Assembly: GCA_025463515.1 (NCBI GenBank) | Contig: JAODAQ010000013.1 | Span: 1-64,000, forward strand | Direction: 5' to 3' | Length of the DNA stretch: 64,000 nucleotides | From: Rhodoglobus sp. | GTDB taxonomy: Bacteria; Actinomycetota; Actinomycetes; Actinomycetales; Microbacteriaceae | In this document: one piece after another, positions 51,201-60,085 of the stretch | How positions within the stretch are numbered: position 1 is the first letter of the stretch | Layout: every line of letters starts with the position of its first letter | Made by a program: the position numbers and the translations under genes | Notes under the pieces: model-generated | Database searches by the model: none | Seen by the model: only the letters and a program-made list of their open reading frames with translations | Told to the model about the DNA's origin: nothing

Positions 51201-52153
51201 GCTCGTACGAGCTGGGCGGCGGCTGGCTCCGGCTCGGCAGGTCCGACATCGGCAAGCGCGCCTTCCTGGGCAACTCGGGCATGGCCGCGGCAGGGCACAC
51301 CGTTCCGAAAGACGGCCTCGTGGCCGTGCTCTCGGCGGCGCCCGCCAAGTCGAAGGCGGGGTCGTCGTGGCTCGGCTCCCCCGCGGTCCGGCTGCGGCGC
51401 ACGGTCGCGGCGGCCGACGAGGGCCGCACCTTCCGCCCCCACCCGGGGCTGCGCGCGGCCCGCATCCTGTGGGAGCTCGGGCGGATCATCCCGGTCATCG
51501 TCACCTGCGGCATCGGCCTCGGCGTGCTGTTCGCGCTCGCGGTGCTCACCACCGAGTTCGGCGTCGTGGTCGCGGTGGCGCTGAGCGGCGTTGTCATGCT
51601 CGCGGCCGGCGCGGTCGCCGCCGCGATCAGCGCTGCCGCGAAGTGGGTGATCTCGGGCCGCATCCGCGTCGGCGACCACCCGCTGTGGTCGTCGTTCGTG
51701 TGGCGGACGGAGGTCGCAGACACCTTCGTCGAGATGGTTGCCGCGCCGTGGTTCGCCCAGGCGGCAGCCGGGACGCCCGCGCTCGTGATCTGGCTGCGGA
51801 GCCTGGGCGCCTCGATCGGCAAGGGCGTGTGGTGCGAGACCTACTGGCTGCCCGAGGCCGACCTCGCCCGCCTCGGTGACGGTTCGACGGTCAATCGCGG
51901 CTGCGTTGTGCAAACCCACCTGTTCCATGATCGAATCATGAGCATGGACACGGTGACGCTCGACGCGGGGGCGACGCTCGGCCCGCACAGCGTCATCCTG
52001 CCCGCCGCCCGCATCGGCGAGCACGGCACCGTCGGCCCCGCCTCGCTCGTGATGCGCGGCGAGCTCGTGCCCGTCGGCAGCCGCTGGAGCGGCAACCCGA
52101 TCGGCCCGTGGCGAGAGGTCACCTTCGCGGACTACCACGCGAAGAACTCCTGA
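48209..52153 (+). CDS. Pls/PosA-type NRPS-like synthetase (A-PCP-membrane domain with left-handed beta-helix repeats)
   Basis: FTSGSTGTPKGVAVSHRSA (A domain), NTYGPTEATV, FFDLGGGSLAAAQLVARI (PCP Ser), then multiple TM segments and hexapeptide-repeat regions. Confidence 0.88.
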   Translation: MQPAGVLSAGDRAPAPRTLLDILRETTARHPEASALDDGFGALSYRELTARVIRTAARLNAAGVRRGDRVGIRMPSGSRELYISILGIMAAGAAYVPVDADDPDERADLVFGEAGVRGVIGADGVLSLSAPDLSVVFSDALFDGAPPHPSTASRSIVQPPTPADDAWVIFTSGSTGTPKGVAVSHRSAAAFVDAEARLFLASEPLGPEDRVLAGLSVAFDASCEEMWLAWRNGACLVPAPRSLVRSGMDLGPWLTARGITVVSTVPTLASLWPAESLENVRLLIFGGEACPPELAERLAVDGREVWNTYGPTEATVVACAALLDGSDPVRIGLPLDGWDLAVVDANGQPVAEGEVGELIIGGVGLARYLDPAKDAEKYAPHEQLGWARAYRSGDLVRFEAAGLVFQGRADDQVKVGGRRIELGEIESALQELPGVSGAAAAVRQTEAGNQVLVGYLAVVSPESFDRAAAIAELREQLPAALVPLLALVDQLPVRTSGKVDRAALPWPLPGLLDSSSGLDPAAERLAQQWQAVLGIPVADLSANFFDLGGGSLAAAQLVARIREDDPEFTVAEIYTHPRLGAMADALAARVPETPVEPREFHRVKPTPARMQWLQTLLGIPLYVLSGVRWLVYLLVAGAILVPLGGFGFIPVVVPALLIPAIVLFATPLGRMAVAVVCARLLLLGLRAGDYPRGGSVHLRLWLAEQAAHLIGAVSLAGAPWITYYARALGAKIDHEVDLHTLPPITGMLTVGFGASIEPEVDLSGYWIDGDILRIGAIRIGAHSSIGARSTLLPGTRVGKHAEIAAGSAVFGRVPAGQLWAGSPAQRVGRSTAWWPDQRPPRARRWLAAFGASSIALSLLPLIALASGGVVVALAVRGSATAWDVAWRALGALTPATLVAGVVLAGLVVITVRLLGLGLREGTFPVRSRIGWQVWSTERVLDLSRTVLFPLYASLFTPVWLRMLGAKVGRDVEASTVLLVPSMTTIRDGAFLADDTMIGSYELGGGWLRLGRSDIGKRAFLGNSGMAAAGHTVPKDGLVAVLSAAPAKSKAGSSWLGSPAVRLRRTVAAADEGRTFRPHPGLRAARILWELGRIIPVIVTCGIGLGVLFALAVLTTEFGVVVAVALSGVVMLAAGAVAAAISAAAKWVISGRIRVGDHPLWSSFVWRTEVADTFVEMVAAPWFAQAAAGTPALVIWLRSLGASIGKGVWCETYWLPEADLARLGDGSTVNRGCVVQTHLFHDRIMSMDTVTLDAGATLGPHSVILPAARIGEHGTVGPASLVMRGELVPVGSRWSGNPIGPWREVTFADYHAKNS

Positions 52154-53442
52154 TGCCGGCGAAGTACGTCTCCGGAAGCGGCAATGCCGGCTACGGGGTC
52201 GACTCGTACGACCTCGACCTGCGCTACCGGGTGGCGACGAACCGGCTGGATGGCACGGCAGTCGTCACCGCGACGAGCACCCGCGCCCTGCCGAAGCTCA
52301 CGCTCGACCTCTCCCGCCTGCAGGTCGGCAAGGTGAAGCTGCAGGGAGCCCGGGCGGTGCGCTTCAGCCAGACGGCGAACAAGCTCACGATCATCCCCGC
52401 CGCCCCGATCGCCGCCGGCACCACCTTCGTGCTGACGATCGAGTACTCGGGCGCGCCCGTGCCCCGGCCGAGCCCGTGGGGGCCTGTCGGGTGGGAGGAG
52501 CTCGAGGACGGCGTGCTCGTCGCGGCGCAGCCCACCGGCGCCCCGTCCTGGTTCCCGTGCAACGACGACGTCGCGGACAAGGCGAGCTACAGCATCCGGG
52601 TCGCCGCCGAGCAGGCGTACACGGTGGTCTGCAACGGGATGCTCGTCGAGCACCGGGTGCTCGCCGGCCGCAGCCATTGGCACTACGAGCAGAAGGAGCC
52701 GACGGCGACGTACCTGGCGACGCTGCAGATCGGGCGCTACCAGCTGAGGGCGACGACCTTCGGCACCGTGCCCGGCGTGCTGGCCTTCCCGCCGGCCATC
52801 GACGCCCGCGTCACCGCCGACTTCGCCGCGGTCGGCCCGATGATGACAGCGTTCGAGGGGATGTTCGGGCCCTACCCGTTCGGCAGCTACACGGTCGTCG
52901 TGACCCACGACGACCTCGAGATTCCGCTGGAGTCGCAGGCCCTCGCGACGTTCGGCGCCAACCACGCGGACGGCCACGGCGGCTCCGAGCGGCTCGTCGC
53001 CCACGAGCTGGCGCACCAGTGGTTCGGCAACAGCGTCGGCCTCGCGTCGTGGAAGGACATCTGGCTCAACGAGGGCTTCGCGTGCTACGCCGAGTGGCTC
53101 TGGTCGGAGAGCAAGGGCGGGCCATCGGCGGATACGTCCGCGCGGCAGTTCCGCCGCAGCCTGGTCTCCCAGCCGACCGACCTCGTGCTCGGCGACCCCG
53201 GCCCCGCGCTCATGTTCGACGACCGCGTGTACAAGCGCGGCGCCCTGACCCTGCACGCGCTGCGGCTCGTGCTCGGCGACGGGCAGTTCTTCGACCTGCT
53301 GCGCGCGTGGACGTCGCTGCACAGGTTCGGCACTGCCACCACCGACGACTTCCGCGCGCTGGCGGCGACGTTCGCCGACCGCCCGCTCGACGCCCTGTTC
53401 GAGTCGTGGCTGTTCGGCGCCGCGGTCCCGCGCCTCAGCTAG
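52153..53442 (+). CDS. M1 family metallopeptidase
   Basis: LVAHELAHQWFGNSVGLASWKDIWLNEGFACYAEWLW; start overlaps the NRPS-like stop (TGATG). Confidence 0.93.
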   Translation: MPAKYVSGSGNAGYGVDSYDLDLRYRVATNRLDGTAVVTATSTRALPKLTLDLSRLQVGKVKLQGARAVRFSQTANKLTIIPAAPIAAGTTFVLTIEYSGAPVPRPSPWGPVGWEELEDGVLVAAQPTGAPSWFPCNDDVADKASYSIRVAAEQAYTVVCNGMLVEHRVLAGRSHWHYEQKEPTATYLATLQIGRYQLRATTFGTVPGVLAFPPAIDARVTADFAAVGPMMTAFEGMFGPYPFGSYTVVVTHDDLEIPLESQALATFGANHADGHGGSERLVAHELAHQWFGNSVGLASWKDIWLNEGFACYAEWLWSESKGGPSADTSARQFRRSLVSQPTDLVLGDPGPALMFDDRVYKRGALTLHALRLVLGDGQFFDLLRAWTSLHRFGTATTDDFRALAATFADRPLDALFESWLFGAAVPRLS

Positions 53443-53470
53443 GCCCGGCCCGTTCTCGGTCCCGCTGGCT

Positions 53471-54031
53471 TCAGATGCCCACTGCGACGCTGACGCGCAC
53501 GTCGGGCGCGAGCTGCACATCTGCGACGCGGTATCGGGCAGGCGAGTCGGCGATCGAGGCCTCGTCGCCCGTGAACGAGACGAGCGCCGGATCCACCCGC
53601 AGCCCCCTCCCGTCGGCCTTCAGTACCGCCTCCACCCGCGTCCAGCGCACGAGCGACGCCTCGCCCGCGACCGACCCGACCGCGGCCAGCGCGGCGGCGG
53701 ACTGTTCGAGCGGCTCGACGTCGACCCCCACCGGGCCGTCCCAGGAGGCGGCCGCGACCACGGCCACCGCGCTGTGCGACAGGCTCACGTGCAGCGCCGA
53801 GCCGGCGACCACGGGCCTGCCGTGCGGCCCGCCGCAGTCCGGGCAGACGGCGGCGAGCGGGACGTCCTCGGGCGCAATACCGGTCAGCTCGCCCACCAGC
53901 CGCCGGAGCACGAGCCTGCCGAGGAGGAACGAGTCGCTCGGCGACGCGTCGTACCGGGCGCGCTCGAGAGGGGAGAGCACCCCCAGGGCCGCCGCCCTGT
54001 CGTCCAGATTCCGTGCCCAGCGCAGGATCAT
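53471..54031 (-). CDS. 4'-phosphopantetheinyl transferase superfamily protein
   Basis: LHVSLSHSAVAVVAAASWDGPVGVDVEPLEQ...LVRWTRVEAVLKADGRGL. Confidence 0.88.
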   Translation of the reverse strand: MILRWARNLDDRAAALGVLSPLERARYDASPSDSFLLGRLVLRRLVGELTGIAPEDVPLAAVCPDCGGPHGRPVVAGSALHVSLSHSAVAVVAAASWDGPVGVDVEPLEQSAAALAAVGSVAGEASLVRWTRVEAVLKADGRGLRVDPALVSFTGDEASIADSPARYRVADVQLAPDVRVSVAVGI

Positions 54032-55283
54032 CAGCGCAGCGCGCGCTCGAGCATCCCGACCTGATGGCGGTGCCCGACCGTCTCGTAGCCGACCACGATC
54101 ACCGCGGGCGCGAGCGTCACGACGATGAGGCACCAGCCGAGCGGCACGCCCTGGCCCGCGAGGAAGACCGCGAGGGCGAGCACGGCGACGGTTCCCGCGA
54201 AGAGCGCGACGTGGAGGTTGTCGAACTCGCGCAACAGGTACCAGTGCACTGCGAACAGGGCGACCGAGAAGATGAAGACCGGCACCGCCACCGCGAGCAC
54301 GGCCCGACCATCCCGATGGCCGCGTGGCCCTCGATCACGTAGGCGGCGACGTGCAGCCCAGCGCCGGTCGCGGCTATCGCGCCGTAGATGAAGACGTGGC
54401 CGTAGCCCCAGATGAACGCACGACCGCGGAACCGCGCGAGCACGTCGCCCGAGGGGATGATGAAGTAGTTCCACCACAGCCCGAAGGTCAGGCCGATGCC
54501 GGCCACGACGATGAGCACCGCCTCCGTGCTCCAGCCCTGCTCCTGCACGAGCGCCGACACCGCGGTGACCGTGCCGAACACACCCTCGCCGAGCGCGATG
54601 ATCGCGAGCAGCCCGTAGCGCTCCGCGATGTGGTGCGGGTGCCACGGGGTCCCCGAGCTCTTCCGCTCCGAGAGCACCGGCCCGACGCACTCGTACACGA
54701 AGAGCACCACGGTCACGAGGAAGAACACCACGAAGGGCAGGTCGAGGAGGGTGACGATCACCCAGCCCACCTGGGCGGTGCCCACGAAGAACGCGTAGCT
54801 GAGCGCTGTTCGGCGGCGGGCCGGATCCTGCTTCGCCGCCCGCAGCCACTGCGCGACCATCGCGACCCGCATGATGATGTAGCCCGCCAGCAGCACGCTG
54901 TTGTCGATGTGCCCGCCGTGCTCGAGGGAGGCGAAGAACACCGGCATGCCGAGCGCGTAGACGACGACGCCGATCATCTGCACCATCGTGGTGAGCCGGT
55001 AGAACCAGTCGTCGGTGTCGTAGGCCGAGGCGAACCAGGAGAAGTTGATCCAGGCCCAGCACGCGCCGAACACCGCGAAGAAGAAGCCGGTGATGCCCGG
55101 GGCGAAGTGCCCGGTCGACACGAGGTGCGCGAACTGGTCGCCGGCCTGCGCGAACGCGACCACGAACGCGAGGTCGAAGAGCAGCTCGAGCGGAGTCGCG
55201 GAGCGGTGCTGCTCGGCCGGGTTGCGGCCGGTCATCCGGGCGAGGCGGTGCCCGCGGTCGGTGGTCGGCGCGGTCTCAGACAC
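54031..55283 (-). pseudogene. Low temperature requirement protein A-like membrane protein, frameshifted near the 3' end
   Basis: Frame 1 (54117-55283) runs MSETAPTTDRGHRLARMTGRNPAEQHRSATPLELLFDLAFVVAFAQ...GHAAIGMVG then turns low-complexity; the 54031 frame continues the membrane protein (RAVLAVAVPVFIFSVALFAVHWYLLREF...ERALR*). Confidence 0.75.
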
Positions 55284-55292
55284 GCGCTCATC

Positions 55293-55529
55293 ATTCCACG
55301 GCGGGCGCCTTGCGCACAGGCAGCAGGAGGGGCAGTGCGAGCACGATCGTGCTCGACAGGCTCACGATCGCGAACGGATGCCGCGTACGTCGACCGCCAC
55401 CCAGGGGCCGAGGCCGAGCCCCGGGAAGGACTCGTAGAACTCGGTGGGCAGGAAGGCCGCCCAGATCCCCACGACGGTGCCGATGAGGGAGGTGATGACG
55501 AGGAAGATGCGCCGCAGTGGCAGGTTCAT
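55293..55529 (-). pseudogene. Small membrane protein remnant, probably internally deleted or frameshifted
   Basis: MNLPLRRIFLVITSLIGTVVGIWAAFLPTEFYESFPGLGLGPWVAVDVRGIRSRS* in one frame; FAIVSLSSTIVLALPLLLPVRKAPAVE* TM-like C-terminus in another frame. Confidence 0.45.
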
Positions 55530-55566
55530 GCCAGCGAAGACGGCACAGGGCTCCCGAACGTGACAG

Positions 55567-55875
55567 CTAGGGAGCGACATCCTCGGGCTCAGGAATCAGC
55601 TGGAGGCCGCCGGGGGAGTTCGCCGACTTGCTGAGCGCGTTGACCCAGTTCTTGTTGATCAGCGGGGTCTTGCCGCCGAAGTACTCGAACGCGAGCGAGA
55701 TGTTCGGGCTGATCCAGATCGACGTGCGGCCGTAGCCGTTGCGCGAGGGCTCGGTCCAGGTGAACGAGAAGGGCTCGCCGCGGCGGATCTTCGCCCAGAT
55801 CACGATCTGCAAGTGCGCTAGCACGCGGTCGTCGAAGGTCGCAGTGAGCTTCGAGTCGTAGGTCAGCGTTCCCAC
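55567..55875 (-). CDS. Small conserved protein, paralogue of 59364-59660
   Basis: Shares R.LAH...V..AK.RR.E.F...........IWI..N..L.F......IN..W...L..SAN.PGGL...PEP with 59364-59660. Confidence 0.75.
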   Translation of the reverse strand: MGTLTYDSKLTATFDDRVLAHLQIVIWAKIRRGEPFSFTWTEPSRNGYGRTSIWISPNISLAFEYFGGKTPLINKNWVNALSKSANSPGGLQLIPEPEDVAP

Positions 55876-55917
55876 CGTGTGGTCCCTTCGTAATGGTGCG
55901 AGTCGAGCATAAGACGG

Positions 55918-57309
55918 CTAGCGGGCCAAGAAGGACACCCGGTCCTTGCCCGCGCTCTTCGCGAGGTACATCGCGCTGTCCGCGAGGCTCAGCAGCTCGT
56001 CGTTGGAGGGCTGCGGGCCCTCGGTCGGCGAGTACACCGCTACCCCCACGCTCGCGGTCACCGAGTAGCCGGGCGGGATGCCGTCGAGCGGCGCCGCGAC
56101 CAGCTCGCGAATACGGTCTGCGATGGATGCCGCGGCCTCCCGGTCCGCGTCCTCGCACACGGCCACGAACTCGTCGCCGCCATAGCGCCCCACCGCGTCC
56201 TCCCCGCGGACGCCGTTGCGGATACGCGCGGCGACCTGCTCGAGCACCGCGTCCCCCACGGCGTGGCCGAGCTGGTCGTTGATGCCCTTGAAGCCGTCGA
56301 GGTCGAGGAAGACCACCGAGAGCGGCCGGCCCGTCAGCACCGAGCGCTCGATCGCGACCTCCACCGTCTCGAGCAGCAGCTTGCGGTTCGCGAGGCCGGT
56401 GAGCTGGTCGTGCAGCGCCAGCCGCTCGAGCTCGCGCTGCAGTCGCACGCGCACGATCGCCTGGGCGGCCTGGCGCGAGAGCGCGGCCTGGAGGTCGGCG
56501 AACTGCGAGTCGAAGTCCTGGGCGCGCGCGAAGAAGCACGCGAGCACCCCGATCGGCTGGCCGGCGCGCAACAGCGGGATGACGCTCACCGAGTCGAGCC
56601 GGCGCTGGCGCAGTCCGTTGACGAGGGCCGTGTACGGGCCGTCGCCGTCGCGCACCGACACCGTGATGGTCTTCTCCTCGATCAGCGCGGCGTCCGATGC
56701 GCGCGGCGCGCTGCGCGGCAGGAGGCCGTCGAGCGGGTGCGCTCCCGCCATGAGGATGTACTCGCCCTCCTCGTCGAGCAGGAAGACGCCCGTTGCGGTC
56801 GCGGAGAAGGCCTCGGTCGCGCTCGCGAGGAGCGCGCCGCAGATCTGCTCCTCGGTGGTGCTGCTCACGAACGCGCTGGACGAGGCCTGCAGCACGCGCA
56901 CCCTGATCTCGGACGCCTCGGCGATGCGCCGGGCGCCCAGCAGCTCCCGCTCGTACTCGGCCCGCTCGCTCGCGTCGAAGATCGCCGTGTGCACGTCGCC
57001 CGCGTCGCCGCGGACCGTGGAGTTCAGAAGCACGGCGAGCGAGCTGCCGTCCGCGCGCACCATCGTGAGCGAGACCTCGCGCACCTCGCCCTGCAGCGCG
57101 AGCACGGGCGCGTGGCGGGTCTCGTAGAACAGCCGGCTGCCGGGGTCGAGGCGGTCGGCGAGCTTCGAGCCGACGAAGCTCTCGCGGTCGGTGCCGAGCC
57201 AGGCGATGATCGTGTCGTTGGCCTCGGCGATGACGCCGTCCGCCGTGCTGACGATGAGGCCGCACGGCGCCAGGCGGTAGAGGTCTTCGAAGGGCGCGAC
57301 GAGCGTCAT
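55918..57309 (-). CDS. PAS-GAF-GGDEF diguanylate cyclase
   Basis: N-terminal PAS (LAPCGLIVSTADGVIAEANDTIIAWLG), GAF-like middle, DLDGFKGINDQLGHAVGD and GRYGGDEFVAV. Confidence 0.92.
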   Translation of the reverse strand: MTLVAPFEDLYRLAPCGLIVSTADGVIAEANDTIIAWLGTDRESFVGSKLADRLDPGSRLFYETRHAPVLALQGEVREVSLTMVRADGSSLAVLLNSTVRGDAGDVHTAIFDASERAEYERELLGARRIAEASEIRVRVLQASSSAFVSSTTEEQICGALLASATEAFSATATGVFLLDEEGEYILMAGAHPLDGLLPRSAPRASDAALIEEKTITVSVRDGDGPYTALVNGLRQRRLDSVSVIPLLRAGQPIGVLACFFARAQDFDSQFADLQAALSRQAAQAIVRVRLQRELERLALHDQLTGLANRKLLLETVEVAIERSVLTGRPLSVVFLDLDGFKGINDQLGHAVGDAVLEQVAARIRNGVRGEDAVGRYGGDEFVAVCEDADREAAASIADRIRELVAAPLDGIPPGYSVTASVGVAVYSPTEGPQPSNDELLSLADSAMYLAKSAGKDRVSFLAR

Positions 57310-58121
57310 GGCAGATTCGCCAGGATGACCGCGGCGAGTTCATCCGGAGACGACAGGTTAGGCAGGTGCCCGGTCGCCGCGAGGTGCACCAGCGTGCTGC
57401 CCGGGATGCTCGCGCGCACGTACTCGCCCACCGCCGTCGGCGCGATCACGTCGTCGCTGCACTGCAGCACGACCGTGGGCACCGTCACGAGCGGGAGGTC
57501 TGCGCGGTTGTCGGAGAGGAACGTCACTCGCGCGAAGTGCCTGCCGATCGCCGGATCGGTCGCGCAGAACAGGCCGGTGAGCTCCTCGCCGACTTCGGGC
57601 CGATCGGGGTTGCCCGCGATGATCGGCGCCATCGTCGCCGACCAGCCGAGGTAGTTCGCGTCGAGCGAGTCGAGGAGGGCGTCGATGTCGGCCTGGCTGA
57701 AGCCGCCGAAGTAGTCCCCGTCGTCGACGTAGCGCGGTGAGGGGCCGACGAGCACGAGCCTGCCGAATCGGGAGGGGTCGGTCACGGAGGCCAGCACGCC
57801 CATCATGGTGCTCACGGAGTGCCCGACGAACACCGCGTCGTGCAGGTCGAGCGACTCGAGGATGTCGAGGATGTCGTCCGCGTAGCCGTGCAGGGAGTCG
57901 TACTTGCCGCGGTCGTAGGCCGACAGGTCGGAGCCGCCGGCGCCCACGTGGTCGAACAGGATGACGCGGTAGTCGTCCGCGAAGTGGGGCACGACGGTGC
58001 GCCAGACCTCCTGGCTGCAGCCGAACCCGTGGGCGAACACCACGGGGCGTCCAGCCGGGTTGCCGAGCTCGCGCACGTTGTTGCGGGCCAGCACGTCTGT
58101 CACGGCAGGGGTCGTCGGCAC
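57306..58121 (-). CDS. RsbQ-like alpha/beta hydrolase
   Basis: VVFAHGFGCSQEVWRTVVPHFADDYRVILFDHVGAGGSDLSAYDRGKYDSLHGYADDILDILE; FVGHSVSTMMG; SDDVIAPTAVGEY; likely GTG start (VPTTPAVTDVL). Confidence 0.88.
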   Translation of the reverse strand: MPTTPAVTDVLARNNVRELGNPAGRPVVFAHGFGCSQEVWRTVVPHFADDYRVILFDHVGAGGSDLSAYDRGKYDSLHGYADDILDILESLDLHDAVFVGHSVSTMMGVLASVTDPSRFGRLVLVGPSPRYVDDGDYFGGFSQADIDALLDSLDANYLGWSATMAPIIAGNPDRPEVGEELTGLFCATDPAIGRHFARVTFLSDNRADLPLVTVPTVVLQCSDDVIAPTAVGEYVRASIPGSTLVHLAATGHLPNLSSPDELAAVILANLP

Positions 58122-58296
58122 GAGCGTCTCCTGGGTCTGGGGAAAGTGTCCTGCATAGGGGAGCGTCGAGGGGGCCCGCGAACTCCTAGCCGGAGTATAA
58201 GTGTCTCGACCCGAAAATTGTTGCGGTAGATTTCGGGGTTGCCAAGCGGGTGAGATTGGTACATGCGTTTGCACGAGACAGGGCGGGTGAGCACCG

Positions 58297-59055
58297 GTGG
58301 TCGGTGAAGAGCGCCTGGCAAGTGATCTGCACGGAGCGGTTGCCCGCGGCGAGATAGTTGCCCACTACCAACCCCAGATCGATCTCGCGACCGACCGCGT
58401 CGTCGCGGCCGAAGCTCTCGCCCGCTGGCGGCACCCGGAGCTCGGGCTCATCTCGCCCGCGGTCTTCATCCCGATCGCGGAGGAGACCGCCGTCATCCAC
58501 TCGCTCGGGCGCTTCATGATCGACAAGGTGCTCGAGACCCTGGCTGGCTGGCGGGCCGACGACATCGACCTCGAGGTCTCGGTCAACGTCTCTGCGACCC
58601 AGCTCACCGCGCTGCAGTTCTTCGACCGGCTGGACGCGGACCTCGAGCGGTTCGACCTGGCCCCGAACGCGCTCACGATCGAGATCACCGAGAGCCATCC
58701 GGTGCTCGACACCCCCTCGATCGCGCGGCGTCTCGAGGACTTGCGGCGGCGCGGCCTCGGGATCTCGATCGACGACTACGGCGTCGGGCACTCCTCGCTC
58801 AAGCAGCTCGAGCGCATGCCCGCCACCGAGTTGAAGATCGACCAGAGCCTCGTGCAGGACGACTCGGTGGAATCCCTCGCCCTGATGACCGCCGTCGTGG
58901 AGCTTGCGCACTGGCGCGGGCTGCGCGTCGTCGCCGAGGGCGTCGAGACTCCCGAGCAGCTGGAGCTCATGCGCGAGCTCGAGTGCGACCGCGCCCAGGG
59001 GTTCCTGCTCGGCCGTCCGATGGCGGCCGAGGAGTTGGCGGCGCTGGTCCGCTAG
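58297..59055 (+). CDS. EAL domain c-di-GMP phosphodiesterase
   Basis: VAHYQPQIDLATDRVVAAEALARWRHPELGLISPAVFIPIAEE; SIDDYGVGHSSLKQL. Confidence 0.93.
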   Translation: MVGEERLASDLHGAVARGEIVAHYQPQIDLATDRVVAAEALARWRHPELGLISPAVFIPIAEETAVIHSLGRFMIDKVLETLAGWRADDIDLEVSVNVSATQLTALQFFDRLDADLERFDLAPNALTIEITESHPVLDTPSIARRLEDLRRRGLGISIDDYGVGHSSLKQLERMPATELKIDQSLVQDDSVESLALMTAVVELAHWRGLRVVAEGVETPEQLELMRELECDRAQGFLLGRPMAAEELAALVR

Positions 59056-59058
59056 GCC

Positions 59059-59331
59059 TTACAGGCCGTCGAAGTCGTCGGTGCCGGCCGAGCGCGGCTC
59101 GTCGGCGGAGGAGTCGGTGTCGCCGCCGACATCGATCTGCGTCCACACCACCGGCATGCCCGGCGAGAACAGGATGTCGATGCCGGGCCCCGTGCGCAGC
59201 GGGGGAATGTTGACGTACCCGCCGCCCGCCTTGATCGCCTCGAGGATCTTGTTCTTGAGCTCGGTGACCGGGTCGGGGAGGAAGTAGTCGCGGCCATCGA
59301 CGGTAAGCCTGTTTACAATCGCCATGGACAC
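59059..59331 (-). CDS. Hypothetical protein
   Basis: MSMAIVNRLTVDGRDYFLPDPVTELKNKILEAIKAGGGYVNIPPL...; compact ORF convergent with the EAL gene. Confidence 0.65.
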   Translation of the reverse strand: MSMAIVNRLTVDGRDYFLPDPVTELKNKILEAIKAGGGYVNIPPLRTGPGIDILFSPGMPVVWTQIDVGGDTDSSADEPRSAGTDDFDGL

Positions 59332-59363
59332 ATCTTGACACCCGCCACCGGAAAGACGATCAC

Positions 59364-59660
59364 ATGGGCCAGCTGCTGTACGGAACTCCCCCGGAGTCCT
59401 TCGAGCTCGACGACCGCACCCTCGCCCACGTCGAGGTCGTGACTCTCGCCAAGCTGCGGCGCAACGAGAGCTTCGCGATCTCGCTGGATCGGCCGGAGGG
59501 CGGCCGCTGCACGATCTGGATCGGCACGAACGCGACCCTGCAGTTCCGCTTCGACCAGGGCCGCCAGGAGATCAACCGCGCGTGGCTCGACCAGCTCATC
59601 GACTCCGCGAACACCCCCGGTGGGCTGCGCATCGAGCCGGAGCCGACCGCGGGCGACTAG
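59364..59660 (+). CDS. Small conserved protein, paralogue of 55567-55875
   Basis: See 55567-55875. Confidence 0.75.
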   Translation: MGQLLYGTPPESFELDDRTLAHVEVVTLAKLRRNESFAISLDRPEGGRCTIWIGTNATLQFRFDQGRQEINRAWLDQLIDSANTPGGLRIEPEPTAGD

Positions 59661-60085
59661 CGCGCCGGCAGCACGTAGTTGTAGATGCCCGGATGCAGCG
59701 GCTCGAGCACCTCTGAGCCGTCCGAGTCATCCGGCTCCCGGCCCTCGACGGGCCCGCTGCGCATCCCGTGGTTCGTGAACGAGCCGTAATTCGTGACCGG
59801 ACCGGCGAGGCGCCCGCCCGCCTCCACCGCCAGAGTGCCGGCAATGCGGATCTCAACCTTGCCCACGAGGTCGCCACTCACTGTCGCTGTCGCGAGGCTC
59901 CCGACCTCCACCGCCCCGCGCAGTGCGCCCTGCACGAGCAGCGTTCCGCCGCCCTCGACGACGACCGAGCCGTCATGCGTGCCGCCGACGATGAGCGTCC
60001 CGCCGTCGAGCACGGTTACCGAGCCCGTGGTCGTGCCCGCGAGGGTCGTGTATCCGGTGACGGTGCTGGGCGCTGTGGTGTCCAT
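59657..60085 (-). CDS. Bactofilin-like/polymer-forming beta-helical protein
   Basis: Repeats G.V.V..GGTL.V.G...G.V.V..GG.L.V.G.L.G.V.VG.... Confidence 0.55.
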   Translation of the reverse strand: MDTTAPSTVTGYTTLAGTTTGSVTVLDGGTLIVGGTHDGSVVVEGGGTLLVQGALRGAVEVGSLATATVSGDLVGKVEIRIAGTLAVEAGGRLAGPVTNYGSFTNHGMRSGPVEGREPDDSDGSEVLEPLHPGIYNYVLPAR

